Shown piece by piece: positions 7,861 through 15,885 of a stretch of DNA of 64,000 nucleotides (its first letter is position 1; each line of letters begins with the position of its first letter). The notes under the pieces are model-generated. The model was not told where the DNA came from, did not search any database, and was given only the letters and a program-made list of their open reading frames with translations. The translations under genes and the position numbers were made by a program. Origin of the DNA: an uncultured Flavobacteriaceae bacterium (lineage in GTDB: Bacteria; Bacteroidota; Bacteroidia; Flavobacteriales; Flavobacteriaceae); contig CANNCA010000002.1 in assembly GCA_947503005.1 (NCBI GenBank), forward strand, positions 868,001 to 932,000, in the 5' to 3' direction.

Positions 7861-9276
7861 ATGAAAATAGAACAGATTTATACCGGATGCTTGGCACATG
7901 CGGCATACTATTTAGAAAACAATGGTGAAGCGGCCATTTTTGATCCACTTCGCGAAGTACAGCCTTACATTGATAGGGCGCATAAAGACAATGCGAAAAT
8001 CAAATATGTTTTTGAAACCCACTTTCATGCAGATTTTGTCAGCGGACATTTAGATCTAAAAAAGAAAACGGGTGCACAAATTGTTTTTGGTCCAACAGCC
8101 AAACCGGGTTATGATGCGTTGACCGCTGAAGACGGTCAAATTTTTAACGTTGGCGACTATAAGGTAAAAGTCATTCACACGCCAGGCCATACCATGGAAA
8201 GCACCACTTATCTTTTAATCGATGAGAATGGAAAAGAGCATGGCATTATCACAGGAGACACTTTATTTATTGGCGATGTAGGAAGACCTGATTTAGCGCA
8301 ACATGTTATTGCGGATTTGACCGAAGAAAAATTGGCGGGACATCTGTACGATTCTTTACGGAATAAAATTATGCCTTTGAGCGATGATTTAATTGTGTAT
8401 CCAAATCATGGCGCAGGATCCGCTTGTGGCAAGATGATGAGCAAGGAAACTACGGATACTTTAGGTCATCAAAAAGAAACGAACTACGCCTTACGTCCAG
8501 ATATGACCAAAGAAGAATTTATCAAAGAATTGTTGACGGGATTGACCACTCCCCCAGGGTATTTCCCACAAAACGTTCTAATGAACATTAAGGGGTACGA
8601 TAGTTTGGATACGGTTATGGATCGCGCTAAAACTCCATTATCAGTAGAAGCTTTCGAGGCCGCGGCAAACGAGACAGGAGCATTAATGTTAGATACAAGG
8701 GATGCGAAGGATTTCGCAAAAGGATTTGTTCCCAACAGCATTAATATAGGGCTTGACGGAAGTTTTGCGCAATGGGTAGGCGAAATGATTCCTGATGTGA
8801 AACAGGAAATACTTTTGATCACCTATCCTAATAAACAGGAAGAAACCATTACAAGATTATCTCGCGTAGGCTACGACAACACCATCGGTTATTTGGAAGG
8901 TGGATTCGGTAGTTGGAAAAAATCCGGAAAGGATTTTGAGACGATAGAACGTATAAATCCGAAGGAATTCGAAGCAGCATATAATTCAGAAAAACCTTTG
9001 GTCATCGATGTGCGCAAGAAAAGTGAATTCGATTCAGAACATGTTGTCGGTGCTTTAAATGTACCACTGAACGAAATCAACAAGCACTTGGCGCAATTTC
9101 CAAAGGACAAACCTTTTGTGCTGCATTGTGCAGGAGGGTACCGAAGTATGGTAGCAGCATCCATATTAAAACAAAGAGGTTGGAACGATTTTGTGGATGT
9201 TGATGGTGGATTTGACGAAATGAAAAAAACCAACATCAAAAAATCAGAATATGTTTGTCCTACTACGATGCTTTGA
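7861..9276 (+). CDS. Persulfide dioxygenase-rhodanese fusion
   Basis: 471 residues. The N-terminal metallo-beta-lactamase fold has an ETHE1-like iron site: H54, H56 (HFHADFVSGH), H110 (HTPGH), D133 (GDTLF) and H183. Two rhodanese domains follow. The first (about 265-360) has no cysteine where the active-site loop should be (LLITYPNKQEE), so it is inactive as a sulfurtransferase. The second (about 365-465) has C423 in HCAGGYRS. The architecture matches CstB-type enzymes, which oxidise persulfide to sulfite and can form thiosulfate. It should work on persulfide made by the SQR at 13128. Confidence 0.9.
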   Translation: MKIEQIYTGCLAHAAYYLENNGEAAIFDPLREVQPYIDRAHKDNAKIKYVFETHFHADFVSGHLDLKKKTGAQIVFGPTAKPGYDALTAEDGQIFNVGDYKVKVIHTPGHTMESTTYLLIDENGKEHGIITGDTLFIGDVGRPDLAQHVIADLTEEKLAGHLYDSLRNKIMPLSDDLIVYPNHGAGSACGKMMSKETTDTLGHQKETNYALRPDMTKEEFIKELLTGLTTPPGYFPQNVLMNIKGYDSLDTVMDRAKTPLSVEAFEAAANETGALMLDTRDAKDFAKGFVPNSINIGLDGSFAQWVGEMIPDVKQEILLITYPNKQEETITRLSRVGYDNTIGYLEGGFGSWKKSGKDFETIERINPKEFEAAYNSEKPLVIDVRKKSEFDSEHVVGALNVPLNEINKHLAQFPKDKPFVLHCAGGYRSMVAASILKQRGWNDFVDVDGGFDEMKKTNIKKSEYVCPTTML

Positions 9277-9280
9277 AAAA

Positions 9281-9313
9281 GACATTAGACTTTAGATACT
9301 AGACCTTAGACTA
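9281..9313. repeat. Degenerate TTAGAC-type simple repeat
   Basis: Several imperfect copies of TTAGAC/TAGACT directly after the persulfide dioxygenase stop. This kind of low-complexity tract is common in flavobacterial intergenic DNA. No function is inferred. Confidence 0.5.
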
Positions 9314-9329
9314 AAAACAATAGGTTAAT

Positions 9330-9454
9330 TGTCTTTGCGAGGAGCTTCTAATAGATTGAAGTAGGTAACAAGGCTTAAAGCGACGTGGCAAACTGCCTTT
9401 TAGGAACACTAGATGTATAATATTCAACAGATTGCTTCGTGCCTCACAATGACA
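9330..9454. repeat. Dispersed inverted-repeat element, about 125 bp
   Basis: The ends are an imperfect inverted repeat: TGTCTTTGCGAGGAGC at the left, and at the right a sequence whose complement begins TGTCATTGTGAGGCACG and ends in the AGATTGCTTCGTGCCTC half. Paired GATTGCTTCGT...GCAATGACA sequences of this kind recur in many flavobacterial genomes as short mobile repeats without coding capacity. Only one copy lies in this window, so copy number is inferred from general knowledge. Confidence 0.55.
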
Positions 9455-9460
9455 GAAACA

Positions 9461-9485
9461 GATTCCCACCTTCGTGGGGAAGACA
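9461..9485. repeat. 25-bp imperfect palindrome, copy 1
   Basis: A GATTCCCACC/GTGGGGA-type imperfect palindrome. It matches a second copy at 27347-27371 at 20 of 25 positions by hand count. It lies right upstream of the peroxiredoxin gene, so it may be in its 5' leader. Confidence 0.6.
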
Positions 9486-9501
9486 ATAAAAATGTTTAAA
9501 A

Positions 9502-10164
9502 ATGGAAACAGAAATAAAAACAACGACAATGCCCCGAATTGGCGACCAAGCTCCCAATTTTGAGGTGGTAACTACGAAAGGGCAACTAAAATTATCGGAT
9601 TTTGCCAAAGATAAATGGCTGGTCATGTTCTCACATCCGGCAGATTTTACGCCTGTTTGCACCACAGAAATGAGTGGTTTTGCTACACGTAAAAAAGAGT
9701 TCGATGCCTTGAATACAGAGTTGTTGGGCCTGAGTATCGATAGCGTACATGCCCATTTGGGCTGGGTCAGCAACGTTAGGGAAAAAACGGGTGTATATTT
9801 CGACTTTCCGATTATTGCGGATATTGATATGAAAGTTTCGAAACTATACGGAATGTTGCAGCCGAACGAGAGTGAAACTGCCGCCGTTCGCGCGGTATTC
9901 TTTATCGACCCGGCCAAGAAGATAAGATTGATCATGTACTATCCGTTGAACGTAGGCCGAAATATGGATGAAATACTTCGTGCATTGGAAGCACTACAGA
10001 CTTCTGACAAATACAAGGTCGCCATGCCTTTGGATTGGAAAAAAGGCGATAAAGTTATTGTGCCGCCTCCAAAAACGTTGGATGAGATGAATACAAGGCT
10101 AAAAGACGATTCCATTGAATTGGTGGACTTCTATTTGGCCAAAAAAGAATTGAACTCTAATTGA
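9502..10164 (+). CDS. 1-Cys peroxiredoxin (Prx6 type)
   Basis: 220 residues with the peroxidatic C53 in HPADFTPVCTTE. No other cysteine exists in the protein, so it is a 1-Cys enzyme of the AhpC/Prx6 class, and the long C-terminal arm (about 165-220) fits that class. It reduces peroxides using an external thiol. It lies between the persulfide dioxygenase and a rhodanese, and similar enzymes often accompany sulfur-oxidation genes, though this one has its own leader with a dispersed palindrome. Confidence 0.92.
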   Translation: METEIKTTTMPRIGDQAPNFEVVTTKGQLKLSDFAKDKWLVMFSHPADFTPVCTTEMSGFATRKKEFDALNTELLGLSIDSVHAHLGWVSNVREKTGVYFDFPIIADIDMKVSKLYGMLQPNESETAAVRAVFFIDPAKKIRLIMYYPLNVGRNMDEILRALEALQTSDKYKVAMPLDWKKGDKVIVPPPKTLDEMNTRLKDDSIELVDFYLAKKELNSN

Positions 10165-10187
10165 AAATAATTTGGTTGGTTTTTAAA

Positions 10188-10221
10188 GGGAACGGCCACT
10201 TATTCAAGCTTGGCCGTTTCC
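10188..10221. repeat. Stem-loop between peroxiredoxin and rhodanese genes
   Basis: An 11-bp stem (10188-10198 with 10211-10221, one G-T pair) with a 12-nt loop. No T-run follows on the plus strand, so it is either a weak terminator or an mRNA processing/stability structure. Confidence 0.55.
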
Positions 10222-10254
10222 TTGACCAAAAACCTATTTTATAAAACAAATACT

Positions 10255-10599
10255 ATGTCATTTTTAAGCGCTCTTTTCGGAGCAAAAAACGAAACGTTAG
10301 ATAAAATCGCCATACTGGATAGAGACACTTACGCAGAGGCAGTAACTGGTAAAAAGGTACAATTGGTAGATGTGCGCACCGCGAACGAATTCCGTAACGG
10401 ACATATCAGAAACGCCATCAACATCGATTTTTATAACCCAAGCAATTTTGCAGCGGCTTTCGAGAAAATGGATAAATCGAAACCGGTTTATTTGTATTGT
10501 AGGTCTGGTGCACGTAGTCAGAAAGCAGCCAGAAGATTAGTGGATATAGGCTTTTCGCAGATTTATGATTTGAAAGGTGGATATATGCGTTGGCCTTGA
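10255..10599 (+). CDS. Single-domain rhodanese
   Basis: 114 residues from the ATG at 10255; the longer in-frame start at 10210 falls inside the upstream stem-loop and is rejected. One rhodanese domain with the active-site loop YCRSGARSQKA, the cysteine forming the persulfide intermediate. It is a sulfurtransferase that would pass sulfane sulfur between persulfides, thiols and carrier proteins in this sulfide-oxidation region. No signal peptide, so cytoplasmic. Confidence 0.88.
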   Translation: MSFLSALFGAKNETLDKIAILDRDTYAEAVTGKKVQLVDVRTANEFRNGHIRNAINIDFYNPSNFAAAFEKMDKSKPVYLYCRSGARSQKAARRLVDIGFSQIYDLKGGYMRWP

Positions 10600-10754
10600 G
10601 TATTTGAGTTTAGTTGGCAGATGGAAGCCAACGGAAGTATATAATTCGAAAAAAATTGGCTTTGCGATTTTGAGATGGACATAACAAAAATTGAATGACA
10701 AAAATTGTTCTTTTAAACTAAGATGAAAAGTTTGACAATTAAAACGCTACAACC

Positions 10755-11027
10755 ATGAAAACCTCAGTTATTGTACAAAATCTTAAATGTGGAGGCTGTG
10801 CTAAAACCATCTCTTCCAAAATATCTGAAGTTGAAAATATTACAGATGTACTGGTCGATGTGGAATCGGCGATGGTATCTTTTGCATATAAGAACATCAA
10901 TGATGCATTGGTAGTCAAAGACAAATTAAGAGCATTAGGATATCCATCCATAGACAGTAAGAATTCCTTGGCGGCAAAGGCTATTTCATTCGTAAGCTGT
11001 GCAACAGGTAAAATATCGAAATCATGA
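10755..11027 (+). CDS. Heavy-metal-associated (HMA) domain protein
   Basis: 90 residues with a ferredoxin-like HMA domain and an intact CxxC in NLKCGGCAKTI near the N-terminus. A third cysteine (SCATG) lies near residue 82. Such proteins bind copper or other soft metals as chaperones, or in sulfide-rich settings may carry persulfide on the CxxC. It has the same fold pattern as the 6174 protein, which has lost the CxxC. No clear class A or B operator was found upstream. Confidence 0.82.
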   Translation: MKTSVIVQNLKCGGCAKTISSKISEVENITDVLVDVESAMVSFAYKNINDALVVKDKLRALGYPSIDSKNSLAAKAISFVSCATGKISKS

Positions 11028-11112
11028 AATTGGCAATCTCAAAAATCGATACTATTCGAATTGTAATTAGCGAATTATATATGATCGACAATAAACACCT
11101 AAAAATTAACAG

Positions 11113-12102
11113 ATGAAAAACACTTTTCTAATTGTACTGGTCTTAATCTTTGTTAGCTGTAAGGATGATAAAAAATCCGACTATAACGCAGTTGAATCTA
11201 CTACCCTACAAGAGCTTGCGGAAGCAGTGCAGTCGCATCCCGGAAAAAAAATAATGGAGACGGAATGTTACATCTGTCACGACCCGGAGGCGTCTCAAGA
11301 GAGCATGATCGCGCCGCCATTGGTTGCTGTCAAAACATACTATATCGACGAGAATACATCTAAAGAGCAATTTACACAAGACCTTATCAAATGGGTCAAC
11401 GATCCTGAGACAGAATCGAAAATGCCGGAAGCCCTCTTTGAATTTGGAAGCATGCCCTATATTCCATACCCTGACGAAGCCCTTGCGCAAATTGCGGAAT
11501 ATATCTACGAGAATGATATTGAGCGACCAAAATGGTATGATAAGGCAATTCAAGGTGAAGGTGGCAAAGGACTATGGATGAACAGGAATTTAGTGTCCAA
11601 AGAAATTCAAGAAACCAATGCACAGAAAGGATTAGCCTATGCACAGGCTACACAAAAAGCTTTGGGGCAGCAACTCATAAAAGCTATTGGAGAAAAAGGA
11701 ACACTTGGGGCTATCGAGTTTTGCAATATAAAAGCGTTAGCCTTGACCGATAGCATATCGGTCATGAACAATGCCGTAATTAAAAGAGTATCCGATAAAC
11801 CCCGAAATCCAGATAACAAGGCCAATGATGAGGAGTTAGGTTATATTTCCTATTATAAAAAATTGATAGCCTCGGGAAAAGAGCCAAAACCCATAGTGAA
11901 AAGAGAGAATGGTGAGGTAGATTTTTACTATCCGATAACCACAAACACAATGTGTTTGCAATGCCATGGCAGACCAAACGAGCAAGTTATGCCCGAGACA
12001 TTGGCAACGCTGAAAAGCCTTTATCCCGCTGATCAAGCAATTGATTATGATGCAAATGAGGTTCGCGGCATATGGGTTGTGAATTTTGATGAGAAGAAGT
12101 AG
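11113..12102 (+). CDS. Di-heme c-type cytochrome lipoprotein, Tll0287-like (DUF3365) domain
   Basis: 329 residues. A lipoprotein signal ends at C16 (LIFVSC). Two heme-c attachment motifs are present: C52-YI-C55-H56 in an N-terminal cytochrome c-like part, and C281-LQ-C284-H285 in a C-terminal Tll0287-like (DUF3365) domain related to heme sensor/redox domains. It should face the periplasm on a membrane anchor. Lying between sulfur genes and SQR, an electron-transfer or sensing role in sulfide oxidation is plausible but not shown. Confidence 0.82.
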   Translation: MKNTFLIVLVLIFVSCKDDKKSDYNAVESTTLQELAEAVQSHPGKKIMETECYICHDPEASQESMIAPPLVAVKTYYIDENTSKEQFTQDLIKWVNDPETESKMPEALFEFGSMPYIPYPDEALAQIAEYIYENDIERPKWYDKAIQGEGGKGLWMNRNLVSKEIQETNAQKGLAYAQATQKALGQQLIKAIGEKGTLGAIEFCNIKALALTDSISVMNNAVIKRVSDKPRNPDNKANDEELGYISYYKKLIASGKEPKPIVKRENGEVDFYYPITTNTMCLQCHGRPNEQVMPETLATLKSLYPADQAIDYDANEVRGIWVVNFDEKK

Positions 12103-12119
12103 ACAATAAAAGCTCCACT

Positions 12120-12330
12120 CCTTTTTCAAGGAGGGGAATGAATTCCGCTTGCGGAAGAAAAGGGTGGTTCCTTCGTGAAGCGGAATTACCATTTTATAAA
12201 AAAGTTCTCTGAGCGGGGTTTTGCTTAGCGAGAATTAGTCCGTGGTTCAGGATCGAGACCTTGGCTTAATAACCTCGTCTCCGCCAAAGGCGGATCCTTC
12301 CCTCCTCAAATGAGGAGGGGAGCAAAACAA
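12120..12330. repeat. Cluster of short palindromes in the intergenic region
   Basis: Four GC-rich palindromes follow one another: CTCCTTTTTCAAGGAGGGG near 12126, TTCCGCTTGCGGAA near 12143, TCCGCCAAAGGCGGA near 12280 and CCTCCTCAAATGAGGAGG at 12301-12318. The arrangement resembles the dispersed palindromic repeats of flavobacterial genomes. The last one lies just upstream of the racemase start. No ORF of note is inside. Confidence 0.55.
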
Positions 12331-12339
12331 AAACAAGAC

Positions 12340-13023
12340 ATGAAAACCTTAGGAATGATCGGTGGCACATCTTGGCATTCCACCATCGTTTATTATCGAT
12401 TGATAAACAAATTAGTTGGGCAAAAAATCGGTACCCAGGCCAATCCGCCTTTGATCATCCATAGTATCAATATCGAAATAATGCGGGAACAAGATTCGGA
12501 TAAAATCAATGCCAAATACCTTGAAGTATCGCAAAAATTGGAGCAGGCGGGAGCAGAAGCCATTGTGATCTGCGCCAACACGCCACACATGGCGTACGAT
12601 TTCGTGCAACCAAAAATAGGCATTCCCATCTTTCATATCGCTGATGCTATAGGAAAGGAAGCCTCAAAATTAGGATTGAACAAATTAGGGCTACTTGGTA
12701 ATCGGCCAACCCTGACCAAAGGTTTTATTCAATCGCAGCTTTTGGACAATTACAGCATAGAGACTAGTATTCCTGATGAGCAATACCTTGACAAATGCCA
12801 TGATTATATTTCCAAAGAACTGACCCAGGGTCAGTTTAACGATCAAGCCAAAGATTTCTTTATCGAACAAATGCAATTCTTGAAAAATAAGGGAGCAGAG
12901 GGTATCATTCTTGGATGTACAGAATTACCTATGCTTATTGATCAAAAAGATGTCGATATGCCATTACTGGCGACAACAGATTTGCACACACAAATGGCTG
13001 CGGATTTTATTTTATCCAAATAA
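12340..13023 (+). CDS. Aspartate/glutamate racemase family protein
   Basis: 227 residues from the ATG at 12340 (MKTLGMIGG is the family start; the upstream ATG at 12310 lies in a palindromic repeat). The two catalytic cysteines are in VICANTPH and LGCTELPML, the acid/base pair of PLP-independent amino-acid racemases. The probable activity is interconversion of L- and D-aspartate, or a broad-range racemase. It is not obviously part of the sulfide pathway and has no class A or B operator. Confidence 0.88.
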   Translation: MKTLGMIGGTSWHSTIVYYRLINKLVGQKIGTQANPPLIIHSINIEIMREQDSDKINAKYLEVSQKLEQAGAEAIVICANTPHMAYDFVQPKIGIPIFHIADAIGKEASKLGLNKLGLLGNRPTLTKGFIQSQLLDNYSIETSIPDEQYLDKCHDYISKELTQGQFNDQAKDFFIEQMQFLKNKGAEGIILGCTELPMLIDQKDVDMPLLATTDLHTQMAADFILSK

Positions 13024-13057
13024 TTGCCGTCTCTTTTTAAAACATCCACAATCTTGT

Positions 13058-13101
13058 GTAACAAAAGTTACAGCATTCTAACAAAAGACATATTATTTTT
13101 A
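13058..13101 (+). promoter_or_regulatory. Class A operator and -7 box of sqr
   Basis: TGTAACAAAAGTTACA (13057-13072; core centre 13064.5) is a perfect inverted repeat outside the N4 spacer. TATTTTTA starts exactly 29.5 bp later (13094-13101). Predicted start near 13106, with a 22-nt leader. Confidence 0.8.
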
Positions 13102-13127
13102 AGAATAAACATTAAACGACCCTAAAA

Positions 13128-14438
13128 ATGAAATCACATCATCAGGTTCTCATCATTGGCGGAGGTACAGCCGGAATTATGGTTGCCGGTCAATTGTTGA
13201 ACAAAAACAAAACATTGGATATCGGCCTCATAGAACCCGCCGAAACGCATTACTATCAGCCAGCATGGACGTTGGTTGGTGCAGGCACCTACGACTATGA
13301 AAAAACGGCGCGACCTATGGCCTCGGTAATGCCTAAAAATGTGAATTGGATCAAAGATTTTGCCACAGGATTCGATCCTGAAAACAATACTGTTTCAACA
13401 AAATCGAGCGGCGATATATCTTATGATTATTTGGTGGTCGCACCGGGACTCACATATGATTATAGCTTGGTCCCCGGACTCGGAGATGTAATTGACAAGG
13501 GTGTTGTCTGCAGCAACTATACCAATCCTAAGCATACTTGGGAGGTAATAAAAAAATTCAAAGGCGGTACTGCACTTTTTACCCAACCTACAACACCTAT
13601 AAAATGTGGTGGTGCCCCGCAGAAAATTATGTACCTGGCCGAAAGTCATTTTAAAAAAAGTGGCATCCGAAAAAAGACCGATGTGGTATTTGCTACGGGC
13701 GGTACGGTCATATTCGGTGTCAAAGAAATTGCAAAAACCCTAATGGAAGTTGTCGATAGAAAAGATATCAATCTAAGGTTTCACCATAAACTCGTTGCCA
13801 TAGATGGCGAGAAGCAAATCGCCTGGTATGAAATGGGCAAGGAAATCAATGCAGGCGGCTGCGTTGTCATTACCGGTGATGAAAACAGCGAACTGAAGCT
13901 GGACGAAACTTTCCAGTACAACTATAAAGATGTAAAAGTTACAAAGGATGGTGACCGATACGGTATTCACTATGATATGTTGCATACCGCTCCCCCATCG
14001 GTGGCTCCTAAGTTCGTTAGAGAATCTTCGTTGGTCAATGACGCGGGTTGGGTCAGCGTTGATCATCAAACCATGCAACATACCGAATACGCCAACATAT
14101 TTAGCTTAGGCGATGTAGCTGCTTTACCAACAGCAAAAACTGGTGCGGCAATCCGCAAACAAGTGCCGATTGTAGTCGATAATATCAACCTACTTATATC
14201 ACAACATAAAATGGGTACAAAAGCTTATAATGGCTATTCTTCTTGCCCACTTGTTACAGACTATGGAAAAATGGTATTAGCGGAATTCGACTATAAGAAC
14301 AATTTTATTCCCGACCCCAAACTAAAACAGATGTTCATCTCTGATAGTTCAAAAGAACATTGGAGATTATGGATGCTAAAAAAATACGGACTCCCCTACC
14401 TGTATTGGAACAAGATGATGAAAGGCAAAGAAGTATAG
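13128..14438 (+). CDS. sqr: Sulfide:quinone oxidoreductase, human SQOR-like type
   Basis: 436 residues of a two-dinucleotide-fold flavoprotein. The FAD motif is IIGGGTAGIMVA. The redox cysteines are C160 in PIKCGGAPQKIMYL and C373 in SSCPLVTDYGKMVLAEFDY, close to the human SQOR active-site contexts. It oxidises sulfide at the inner membrane, passes electrons to quinone and makes a persulfide for the dioxygenase at 7861. A strong terminator follows. Class A promoter. Confidence 0.94.
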   Translation: MKSHHQVLIIGGGTAGIMVAGQLLNKNKTLDIGLIEPAETHYYQPAWTLVGAGTYDYEKTARPMASVMPKNVNWIKDFATGFDPENNTVSTKSSGDISYDYLVVAPGLTYDYSLVPGLGDVIDKGVVCSNYTNPKHTWEVIKKFKGGTALFTQPTTPIKCGGAPQKIMYLAESHFKKSGIRKKTDVVFATGGTVIFGVKEIAKTLMEVVDRKDINLRFHHKLVAIDGEKQIAWYEMGKEINAGGCVVITGDENSELKLDETFQYNYKDVKVTKDGDRYGIHYDMLHTAPPSVAPKFVRESSLVNDAGWVSVDHQTMQHTEYANIFSLGDVAALPTAKTGAAIRKQVPIVVDNINLLISQHKMGTKAYNGYSSCPLVTDYGKMVLAEFDYKNNFIPDPKLKQMFISDSSKEHWRLWMLKKYGLPYLYWNKMMKGKEV

Positions 14439-14462
14439 TTTTGATTGATGATGTGTTTTTTG

Positions 14463-14490
14463 AAAATGGGAGTCTTAAGCTCCCATTTTT
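14463..14490 (+). terminator. Terminator of sqr
   Basis: A 10-bp stem AAAATGGGAG (14463-14472) with CTCCCATTTT (14480-14489) and a 7-nt loop, then T residues. It separates sqr from the Crp/Fnr gene. Confidence 0.85.
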
Positions 14491-14507
14491 AATTGATGAA
14501 TCCTTAG

Positions 14508-14551
14508 ATAACTATAGTTACACTTCCTTTGGTCTATGTAGCATACATTTG
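14508..14551 (+). promoter_or_regulatory. Class A promoter P1 of the Crp/Fnr gene
   Basis: ATAAC-TATA-GTTAC (14508-14521, one base from class A; centre 14514.5) is followed exactly 29.5 bp later by TACATTTG (14544-14551). Predicted start near 14556. Confidence 0.7.
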
Positions 14552-14571
14552 AAATACACTGTGAATTGAAA

Positions 14572-14615
14572 ATGACTTTTGTCATTTTTATCGACTCCTT
14601 CCTCGACTACTTTTA
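14572..14615 (+). promoter_or_regulatory. Class B promoter P2 of the Crp/Fnr gene
   Basis: A perfect class B palindrome ATGAC-TTTT-GTCAT (14572-14585, centre 14578.5) is followed exactly 29.5 bp later by TACTTTTA (14608-14615). Predicted start near 14620, with a 30-nt leader. It lies 64 bp downstream of the class A site of P1. Confidence 0.78.
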
Positions 14616-14649
14616 ACGACGAAATGAAAACTAGGAACAAAACCTTAAA

Positions 14650-15282
14650 ATGATTCAGGAACTTAAAGACAATTACGGCCATATTTTTGAAGATGCCCTA
14701 CTGAACGAAATCAATCAAGTAGCGACCTATAAAGACATTCCAGAAGGGTTCAAGTTGATGGAAATCGGTGATTATATCAAAAATATGCCGCTGTTGGTTT
14801 CAGGAGTAATCAAGATTTTAAGGGAAGACAAGAACGGCGACGAACTATTGCTCTATTTTTTGGAGAATGGAGACACTTGCGCCATGACCTTGAGTTGTTG
14901 CGTCGGGCATAAAAAAAGTGAAATCAGGGCCGTTGCAGAAACCGATGCCAAGTTGATCATGATTCCCATTGGAAAAATGGAAGAATGGATGGCCAAATAT
15001 CCAAGCTGGCGCGACTTCATTCTACAGAGCTACCAAAACCGCCTCAATGAAATGATGGAGACTGTGGACAGTATCGCCTTTTTGAAAATGGATGAACGCC
15101 TACTTAAATACTTGAAAGATAAAGCCAGAGTAACAGGAAGTACGACCATTAAAAGCACCCACCAAGAAATTGCTTACGAATTACATACGTCTCGTGTTGT
15201 AGTATCGAGATTACTTAAAAAGTTGGAAAATATGGGAAAGTTACAGTTGAACCGTTTCCATTTAAAAATTATAGATCTATAA
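14650..15282 (+). CDS. Crp/Fnr-family transcription regulator
   Basis: 210 residues: a cyclic-nucleotide-binding-like sensor domain (about 25-115), a dimerisation helix (about 120-145) and a winged HTH (about 150-210). There is no N-terminal FNR iron-sulfur cysteine set; instead C77, C83 and C84 cluster in the sensor domain. The recognition helix reads SRVVVSRLL (181-189), with valine where CRP and FNR have the base-reading glutamate. NtcA also has valine there (RVTVTR) and reads GTA-N8-TAC, which is the outer pattern of class A sites. It is therefore the likely class A regulator, and its own gene has a class A and a class B promoter. Confidence 0.9.
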   Translation: MIQELKDNYGHIFEDALLNEINQVATYKDIPEGFKLMEIGDYIKNMPLLVSGVIKILREDKNGDELLLYFLENGDTCAMTLSCCVGHKKSEIRAVAETDAKLIMIPIGKMEEWMAKYPSWRDFILQSYQNRLNEMMETVDSIAFLKMDERLLKYLKDKARVTGSTTIKSTHQEIAYELHTSRVVVSRLLKKLENMGKLQLNRFHLKIIDL

Positions 15283-15375
15283 TATTTGAACCGTAGTTGC
15301 TATACCAGTAGTAAATGCCCTATTCCTTTAGAGGTAATGATAATAGATAAAAACAGTCTCTGAACACCAAACGAA

Positions 15376-15807
15376 ATGCGTTTATTTTCATTTTTTATAG
15401 TGCTGTTGGTAGTATGCAGCTGTAATAGAAGCCAAAAACCTATCGAAAAATCTGAAAAAGCCATACCTGAAAGAGGGGAATTGAGCATAGATTCCCAGAT
15501 TTTTCTGGGAAATCGCTTATTTTCAGAAAAAACATGCATTACCTGTCATGATGTTAGCGAGAAAAAAATAGGCCCCTCAGTCAAAGAGATAATGACTGTT
15601 TATAAAGAAAAGAATGGGGATATAGTGGCTTTTTTAAAGGGCGAGGCCAAACCGATAGTAGACACTGCCGCAACCCAAGTGGCCATTATGCAAGCCAATA
15701 TCGATGGATTTCTCAAAAACATTTCCGATGAAGAACTGAAAACCATCGAAACCTACATGCTGCATGTTGATAATTTGAACTCGGCACAAGCAAACCCAAA
15801 AGATTGA
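15376..15807 (+). CDS. Mono-heme cytochrome c lipoprotein
   Basis: 143 residues. A lipoprotein signal ends near C15 (LVVCSC). The heme-c motif CITCH lies near residue 54 with a downstream methionine candidate for the axial ligand (QVAIMQAN). It is a small class I-like cytochrome anchored on the periplasmic side, for electron transfer. It follows the Crp/Fnr gene by about 90 bp without a class A or B operator of its own. Confidence 0.85.
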   Translation: MRLFSFFIVLLVVCSCNRSQKPIEKSEKAIPERGELSIDSQIFLGNRLFSEKTCITCHDVSEKKIGPSVKEIMTVYKEKNGDIVAFLKGEAKPIVDTAATQVAIMQANIDGFLKNISDEELKTIETYMLHVDNLNSAQANPKD

Positions 15808-15885
15808 ATAATTTAAACCGGTCAAAAAAAGCAGGATATTGGTTGAGATTAATCCGTATTATATCCTACCTAAAAAGATTCCTCT

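Noticed and set aside
10695-10734. Class B half-site ATGAC upstream of the HMA gene at 10755
   Set aside because: The second half-site does not match (ATTGT) and no TAnnTTTG box lies at the 29.5-bp spacing.
14360-14569. Open frame of 69 codons overlapping the end of sqr
   Set aside because: It overlaps sqr by 79 bp, runs through the sqr terminator hairpin and the class A operator of the regulator gene, and shows no protein-like pattern.
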